DNA from: Ephydatia muelleri
Taxonomy: Eukaryota; Porifera; Demospongiae; Spongillida; Spongillidae
Assembly: GCA_013339895.1 (NCBI GenBank)
Contig: JABACO010000001.1
Span: forward strand, 2,492,309 to 2,556,308
Length of the DNA: 64,000 bases
Direction of reading: 5' to 3'
Positions 57,759 to 64,000 of the stretch are shown piece after piece; the stretch's first letter is position 1, and each line of letters opens with the position of its first letter. The notes under the pieces were generated by a model, which was given only the letters and a program-made list of their open reading frames with translations, made no database searches and was not told the DNA's origin. The position numbers and the translations under genes were made by a program.

Positions 57759-60328
57759 ATGTTAATGAGTGTGCACACAACAATGGAGGGTGTGCAGGCA
57801 CTTGCATCAATCTCATTGGTGGATACCAATGCCAGTGTTCAAGTGGGTATGAACTTACTAATGGCAAGAATTGCTCAGGTAAATCATTCTCTATAAGTCC
57901 AGTCTTTTTTAATGATCTTAAAAATCTACCTCTGGTTATATAGACATCAATGAGTGCTCCACTGGTATGAACAACTGTTCAGAAGTGTGCATCAATACCA
58001 TTGGCAGCTACTACTGCTCTTGCAATGGCAGTCGTGTTCTGAATGTGGATAGGACAACATGCAGAGGTTAGTCTGAAACAGAACTGGTACACTGTGTATT
58101 TGATCCATACATGTTCATAGTCAGTCATGCTTCATACAAATGTGTGCATAGCCAGATAGGATGGGAGGGACACATACTGGTACATGCAACCACCATCTCC
58201 ATACCGACACATACGTAGATAGTTGCATTCCTAATTTGCTAATGTATCACTGTTTGTGTGCACTTTAGGATGTGTCAGTGGGGATGTGCGACTGGTGAAT
58301 GGGACCAACGTGACAAGCTCTGTTCCTCGTGAGGGCAGGGTTGAAGTATGCATCAATGGAACATTTGGCAGTGTGTGCAACAAGAGGTGGGACTCCCTGG
58401 ATGCTGGTGTGGTCTGCAGACAGCTGGGCTACTCCAGCACAGGTATGGATTGGTTATACCATCAGAGACACCACCCACTCTGATACTGTTTGCCTTTTAT
58501 CAGGTGCCCAGGTTGATGTGTTCTTTGGAACCGGAGTGGGACCCATTTACCTTAGTGATGTGCAGTGTACTGGAATGGAGACAAACATCTTGAACTGCAG
58601 CCATGGGAACCAGTTAGGGATCACTACATGTGATCATGCACAAGATGCATCCATCAGATGTGAAGGTAAGAGAGAGGGAGTTAGAGTATTGGGGAAAGTA
58701 AAAATTTATAGTGATCATCTTTATTGATGCATGACATATTAACTGGACTAGACCTTTATTTTTCCAACGTTTGAAAATATATGGTTAATCTTTAATGTTC
58801 ATTTTCTCTCTTCTCCCTCCCTTTAGCTATCTGCTCAGAGGGAATTGTCCGTCTTGTCATCGGGGAGACAGCTGACTTTTTCTATCTCCAAGGAACGCCT
58901 CTAGCTGACAGTTACTATGACAATGACGTGCTCAGGGCAGGGAGGGTTGAGGTTTGCTTCAGGGGAACATACGTCACCATATGTGACACAGCCTGGGACA
59001 ACATCGCTGCCTCTGTGGTGTGCAGACAGTTGGGGTTTTCCCCCTATGGTGCCGTGGGGGTGCGCAACAATTTCCCCCAATCGACATTGATGGCGACACT
59101 GAAGAATGTGAACTGCACTGGCTCAGAGAGCAATCTACTGCAGTGTGGGTATACGGCTGATTCAGCAGGAACGTGTGGAGGGTTCCAAGATGCTGAGGCT
59201 GTGTGCCAAGGTTGGGTTTTTTTGCAGGGTCTTCTCAATCCTACCACATATAATCACATACACTCACTTGGCCTCTTTTCCTTCCCACACTCCAATCCTC
59301 CCCCTCCCACATTCTCCTCCCTCTTCTACCTTCTTCCCTCTCCCATATGACCTCCTCACTATTCTCCATCTCCCCACTCTCACAGATCACTCAGTGGTGG
59401 CAGGGAACTGTCAGACTGGCTCCCTAAGGCTTGGCAACAATACTGTCACTGCCAACACCAGTGAAGGAAGAGTGGAGATTTGTATTAACAATGCTTGGGG
59501 GACGATCTGTGATGACCTGTTTGGAAGAACGGATGCAGCAGTGGTGTGTGGCAGTTTAGGTGGATACAAGAATAAAAGTAGGTTGTGTAAGTGTTGGGGA
59601 AAAGGAAGTAGCTGGAATGGGTGAAGGGAGGGAGGGAAATAGGATCTGAAAAGATGGACAGAGTTGATTCTGGGGGGTGTTAGGAACTGTTTATAACATT
59701 CATACAGCAATTCTGCACTTTCAGTGATTGTAGTGTAGTCATTTCTGGCTTGCTAGGTCACTTCTATCTGGAGTTAATTACTAGTGAGTGATGTGAATTA
59801 ATTTAGGAACATTTCATCCCATTGTAAGGGCATATAAATTGAAACCTGTTGAACCATCTCGTTTGTAAAGCAATCTGTTGTAACACAAATGACTGTAATC
59901 TTTATTTGGGTTTCGATGCATGACTGTCATCTGACTTGGTAAAGGTGGCGCTTATAAAGAGAGGTTGTGATATTCTTGTGGAAAATGGACCCTTTAGGAA
60001 ATAGGATGTGATCATCTTATAATGGAATGGAATAAAGATGATCCGCTAAAGATGGGGGGGGGGAGGGAGAAGGGGGCAAGAAGGGGAGAAGTGTCCCACA
60101 TTATGTTCACTGAATACATAACTAGTGGACATATATTTGGTGAACTTCTCACAACTTCAGATGCCGTGGCAGTGCCAGGTGGAGTGTATGGTGCTGGATC
60201 TGGGCCAGTCTTTATCAGCCAGCTGACATGTTCAGGAGTCGAGGACTCTGTCCTTCACTGTCCTGTGCTTCAGACCATTGGGCTGACCCCATGTGACCAC
60301 TCCAGAGATGCAGGCGTGCGGTGTGTAG
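57759..60328 (+). CDS. M6 EGF pair and SRCR d, e, f
   Basis: EGF: 57759-57878, 57944-58066. SRCR d: 58269-58442, 58504-58665. SRCR e: 58827-59210, single exon. SRCR f: 59386-59577, 60161-60328. SRCR e begins [12 protein letters not shown] (others CTDGSVRL) and has YTADSAGTC. d has [11 protein letters not shown]. The 552-bp intron 57207-57758 is a hybrid of M3/M5-type and M1-type sequence. Intron 59578-60160 (583 bp) lacks a GGGA array and shows no gene. Confidence 0.88.
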
Positions 60329-60384
60329 GTAAGGTAGCCAGTGGTACTTTGTGTTACCCATCTGATCTGTGTATGGACCCACAG

Positions 60385-61063
60385 ACATTGATGAGTGCTT
60401 GACAAACAATGGAGGGTGTGCTCAAAACTGCACCAACACTATTGGTAGCTACTACTGTTCCTGCAATAAGAGCTATGTTCTTGGAAGTGATGGACATGTC
60501 TGCAATGGTAAGTAGTAGGATGGTTAAGTTATTAACTGGGATTGATGACCAGTGGGTGACTGATGAACCTCCATTATTCAGATGTGGATGAGTGTTCGAC
60601 TGCTAATGGAGGCTGTCAGCAGTTATGTAACAACACTGTTGGAAGTTTCTTCTGTGCCTGTCATATAGGGTACTCCCTTCAGCTGAATGGTTTCAACTGC
60701 AGTGGTAAGATTTTTCCACTTATCCATTTGTATGTATGGTGATGCACAAAGCTCCCATCTCCAGATGTCAATGAGTGCAATGGAAATAACAGTTGTGGTA
60801 TGAATGCTAACTGCACCAATACAATTGGATCATACATGTGTTCCTGCTTCATTGGATTTGAGGGGGATGGAATGAACTGTACAAGTGAGAGAATGTGGTC
60901 TTGTGATGTTACATATGTGCCATTTGACCTTCCATTACAGACATCGATGAATGTGGGAGAGGGACAAACCAGTGCAGTAAGAATGCCACCTGCCATGACA
61001 CTATTGGTAGCTACACATGCAGCTGTAATCCAGGTTTCTCAGGAGATGGGTTTAACTGCACTG
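60385..61063 (+). CDS. M7 EGF exons e1-e4
   Basis: Exons: 60385-60507, 60582-60704, 60765-60884 and 60941-61063, with the same lengths as in M1-M6. Small changes: SDGHVCNG in the first and [14 protein letters not shown] in the third. This is the last part of the window that belongs to the homogeneous array; divergence begins in the next exon. Confidence 0.9.
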
Positions 61064-61121
61064 GTAAGAAAATCAGTTATCAGTGATTTCATCTGTTGAT
61101 GAGCTGTGTTTGTATGAACAG

Positions 61122-61371
61122 ACATTGATGAGTGTTCTACTGTGAATAAAACCTGTGCTCGGGCTCCTAAATGGAACATGTACCAACACCATAGGGAGTT
61201 ACAGCTGCTCATGTAACCATGGTTACATGGGGGATGGAAGGACCTGTCTGGACATTGATGAGTGCATCACAGGTGCAACCAACTGCAGCATAAATGCAAA
61301 GTGCCTTAACACCATTGGAGGTTTCCAATGTGCCTGTTCTTCAGGATATACAGGAAATGGCTACTCTTGCT
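61122..61371 (+). pseudogene. M7 EGF exon e5, two EGFs with a one-base insertion
   Basis: Acceptor GAACAG at 61121 and donor GTAGGT at 61372 bound 250 bp, one more than a multiple of three, whereas every other exon here is divisible by three. The extra base lies near 61168 (GCTCCTAAATGG where sister exons read GCTCCAAATGG). Read as given the frame stops at 61214-61216. Past the insertion the other frame is clean: [15 protein letters not shown], then [12 protein letters not shown] and a second EGF. A real null mutation and a sequencing error are both possible. The exon holds two EGFs, not the four of M1-M6. Confidence 0.8.
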
Positions 61372-61430
61372 GTAGGTTCATGTCTGTTTTGCCTAATTCA
61401 AAACTAAAGATGTGTTTGTGTCAATTTCAG

Positions 61431-61810
61431 TGTGCAATGATGGTCAGATGAAGTTATTGAATGGGTCCAGCCCTTCAGAGGGCACAGTGCAAGTGTGCTA
61501 CAACAACAGCTATGGCACAGTGTGTGATGACAAATGGAATGAACTGGATGCCATGGTGGTGTGTAGGGCTCTCAATCTCAACTGTAGGTGACCTTCTGAC
61601 ATGCACAAGGTGGCTATGTAAAAGTGGTTTACTTCTCAGATACCAGTGTTGTGCCTCTTCGCAAGGCATACTTTGGTCCAGGTCCTGGAAGCATTCTGTT
61701 GGACAATGTCCTCTGCTATGGCAATGAATCCTCTTTGCTAATGTGTCGTCACAATCCAATTGGAGTGCATGACTGTCTCCACTCAGAGGATGCAGGTGTG
61801 AGGTGTGGAG
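61431..61810 (+). CDS. M7 SRCR a (exons 61431-61583 and 61640-61810)
   Basis: First half: [36 protein letters not shown]. Second half: [42 protein letters not shown]. It keeps the FGxGxGxIxLDN strand that SRCR a of M1-M6 has lost and is closer to SRCR a of M0 ([20 protein letters not shown]). The intron is 56 bp. Confidence 0.88.
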
Positions 61811-62415
61811 GTAAGATGATGGTTAATGTGAAGGGGATTTTATGGTGTAGGGAAGTGAGGGAGTTGCAGTGTGATATGTAAGCCCAGACATGCCAATAAC
61901 CAAACTCGTGGACTGGGAATGGACTATTTAATTTAACAGGGATAACATAATTTAAGTTTAAATTTGCCATATTTAACTGATATATTTAAACTTCGATAAA
62001 TAAAAAAATAAAATGTGTGGAGTGTAGTGCAAGTAGCTCAGTGTGGTGGAGTAAATAGTTGCATATAGGAGGAAATTCACAGATACCTGCAAATTGCCAG
62101 AATTTTTCGGAGTAAGTGGGTTAATTATTACGCTGTAAAAACCAGTATTGTGAGTTTTACGATGAGACATAAGACAAAATTATGAAGGAGATGTTATTAT
62201 TGGTATGTGTTGTTTTTTTGTGAGACAAAATGAAAACAAGGCTTTAAAAAATTAAGTGACCATGCTGATTGTTGATAACGTTGATTGTAACATTTACGTA
62301 GTTGACCTTTGATCATTTAGTAACTAGAATTTGGCCCTGTTGACTGATTCTGCACTGATGATTGGAACATGTTAGAAGTAGCTCTCTGTATACAAAATAT
62401 CCTCTCTTTTGACAG
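61811..62415 (+). other. Intron, 605 bp, no recognisable feature
   Basis: AT-rich sequence between SRCR a and SRCR b of M7. No transposon ends or repeats were found. Confidence 0.6.
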
Positions 62416-63350
62416 CTGTATGCATGGAGAATGGTGTCAGACTGACCCTAGGGTCAGGGGACAGATACTACTTGGGCCTCACCTACTTCTCCAGCTTTGT
62501 GTCCCTGTACGACAAGGGCACCCTGAAGGGAGGTGTGGTGGAGGTGTGCAGAGAGGGCCAGTACGTCACCATCTGTGCAGACAGCTGGGACAACACTGAA
62601 GCGTCGGTCGCTTGTCAGCAACTGGGCTACTCGCCGTATGGTAATAGAAAATGAATCATGTGATGGGATGATGTCTTGTGAGATGTATTTCTGGACTTTA
62701 CAGGAGCCATCACTGTAGCCAAGGGCATCTTGGGAGGCACTACCAATCGCTTAACCTCAATCTCTGGCTTTGCATGCTATGGTACAGAGCTTTCTCTGTC
62801 GGCCTGCCCAGTGGTGTCTGGAGCAGCTTCCACCTGCAGTCTGGCTGCCAGTGTGGTGTGCCAGCTGAGGGATGTAGCCAAGGCAGGGAACTGTACCCAC
62901 GGAGACATCCGACTGGTGAATGGGACGTCCCAAATCAATGGGCGATTTGAAGTCTGCATGAATAATGCCTGGGGAACAATGTGCAGTGAGCAGGTCACTT
63001 CACGAGAAGCAGCAGTGGTGTGCAGGCAACTTAATGCTTCTAACCCCAACAGCAGAGTTGATGCAGCAGGTTAGTAGTGTTTTTACTAATTTATTAATGT
63101 GTGCAAGAAGGCAACATTGATAAGTGACCAAAATTAATATTATTATGATATTTATCATGTTTAATATTTCATTTTGTACTGGTAGGGTCAGCCATTGCAG
63201 GTGCAGTATTCGGAAGTGGAACTGGGCCCATCTTTCTAGCCCAACCTGTTTGCAGGGAAACAGACCAAGAGCTGCTGCAGTGTCCATTCACCAATGCACC
63301 TGGGCTTACCACCTGTGACCACACAAGGGATGTTGGTATTCAGTGTCAAG
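62416..63350 (+). CDS. M7 SRCR b and c (exons 62416-62640, 62704-63069, 63186-63350)
   Basis: Exon one: CMENGVRLTLGSGDRYYLG, VVEVCREGQYVTICADSW, ACQQLGYSPYG. The 366-bp middle exon encodes b second half (GAITVAKGILGGTTN to VVCQ) and runs straight into c first half (NCTHGDIRLVNG, FEVCMNNAWGTMC, VVCRQLNAS). The last exon is c second half: [33 protein letters not shown]. In M0-M6 an intron separates b from c, so here it has been lost. The 365-bp intron 63351-63715 holds no gene. Confidence 0.87.
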
Positions 63351-63715
63351 GTAGGTGCATACAATGTCATATGTACCACACCAACCTATTGACATGCTGT
63401 TGATGCATCAGCCAGACCTTCTATCCATACATCATGCCTCATGATATCACCTAAGCCTTCATCATACCTCACCATGCCCTCACAAGCCTCACTACCATAG
63501 ACTTCACCATGTCACCACACAGTTTGTCATACCACTATAAATACTTGTCTAACAAAGACCCTTGAATCACTTCCAAACTGATTAACAGAGTCATCTTGTC
63601 AATTAAATATATGTACCTTCTGCCACAAATACGGACATTGTTGCACATGTACAGATTTGTGTTGAGCATGCCTCAAATCTCACACCACCTCCCTCCGTCT
63701 TTTCCTCCGCAACAG

Positions 63716-64000
63716 ATGTCAATGAATGTGTACTTGGGATTTTCACATGCAATCAGAATGCCAACTGCATGAACACTGATGGCTCCTACATGTGCATCTG
63801 CAAGCCAGGGTGTGTGGGTGATGGAAGAGCCACATGCAATGGTAAGCCGTAATCTGCTCACCTGGTGTCCTTGCCATCATTGCACATCTCCCCACCCCTA
63901 TGTCTGCTTCCCTCGGTAGATATCAATGAGTGCAATCTACCAAACCCCTGTGGACCAGGAACCTGCACTAACTTAGTGTGTGGCTACAACTGCAGCTGTC
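63716..64000 (+). CDS. M7 EGF pair (exon 63716-63841, and 63920 to window end)
   Basis: First EGF: DVNECVLGIFTCNQNANC, then GSYMCICKPGCVGDG. Second EGF: DINECNLPNPCGPGTC, cut by the window edge within CNCSC-type sequence. Position after SRCR c matches the EGF pair of the other units, so SRCR d-f should follow beyond 64000. Confidence 0.85.

Larger units (their letters stand above)
14224..60328 (+). repeat. Tandem array of six 7.4-8.5 kb coding modules (M1-M6)
   Basis: Module starts (first EGF exon) are 14224, 21837, 29413, 36894, 44499 and 51901, with a partial seventh at 60385. Each has the same 18 exons with identical lengths: 123, 123, 120, 123, 492, 162, 150, 225, 177, 183, 174, 120, 123, 174, 162, 384, 192 and 168 bp. 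Adjacent modules are joined by a 56-57 bp intron that keeps phase 1. Introns are also largely homologous. M2 pairs with M4 and M3 with M5 (about 15.06 and 15.09 kb apart). Confidence 0.92.

Noticed and set aside
14224-60328. The tandem modules as a CRISPR-like or satellite array
   Set aside because: The units are 7.5 kb with full exon-intron structure and open coding frames; they are gene segments, not spacers or satellite DNA.
14224-60328. The array as an assembly artefact (one module falsely repeated)
   Set aside because: Modules carry private insertions, substitutions and a hybrid intron, so they are distinct copies; exact copy number still depends on the assembly.

Overview
The window is animal nuclear DNA: one strand carries a long series of short exons with GT-AG introns, all encoding extracellular EGF and SRCR (scavenger receptor cysteine-rich) domains. 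Introns are small (many 49-100 bp) and CA/TG, GGGA and poly-G repeats are common. A sponge or another marine invertebrate with large SRCR/EGF families is the best guess, but nothing here fixes the species.

Everything coding reads as one very large gene on the + strand, open at both window ends. It begins with the end of a nidogen-like (NIDO) domain (1-139) and an exon of 13 calcium-binding EGFs (189-1841). A divergent founder unit M0 follows (2830-14165): 3 SRCR, 2 EGF, 3 SRCR. Then come six near-identical tandem modules M1-M6 (14224-60328), each of 18 exons and 3,375 coding bases (1,125 residues): 8 EGF, 3 SRCR, 2 EGF, 3 SRCR. A seventh unit M7 matches M1-M6 in its first four exons and then turns into a divergent, M0-like unit (60385-64000). 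Every exon I placed is phase 1 at both ends and a multiple of three long, with two exceptions: one exon carries an inserted transposon and one carries an extra base. If spliced throughout, the window alone would encode roughly 8,800 residues with about 83 EGF and 45 SRCR domains, presumably a secreted or membrane-anchored adhesion or recognition protein. Signal peptide and C-terminus lie outside.

The main discovery is at 7674-14098. This 6,425-bp segment looks at first like an intergenic gap. It has perfect 12-bp terminal inverted repeats (CACAGCGGTTCA) and a 3-bp target duplication (AGT), and it sits inside the last SRCR exon of M0. Removing it with one AGT restores an open exon of 168 bp, exactly the length of the homologous exon in M1-M6. 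The element shows no transposase but carries decayed collagen-like exons with splice sites, so it looks like a gene-capturing, non-autonomous CACTA-like transposon.

The tandem array has a higher-order period of about 15.05 kb. M2 matches M4 and M3 matches M5, while M1 and M6 share intron sequence that the inner modules lack, and one M6 intron is a hybrid. Other mobile elements mark individual modules: a terminal-inverted-repeat (TIR) MITE in M1, a shared 0.66-kb TIR element in M2 and M4, a TTAA-type MITE in M5, and a hAT remnant with a transposase fragment in M6. GGGA arrays sit in M1 and M3.
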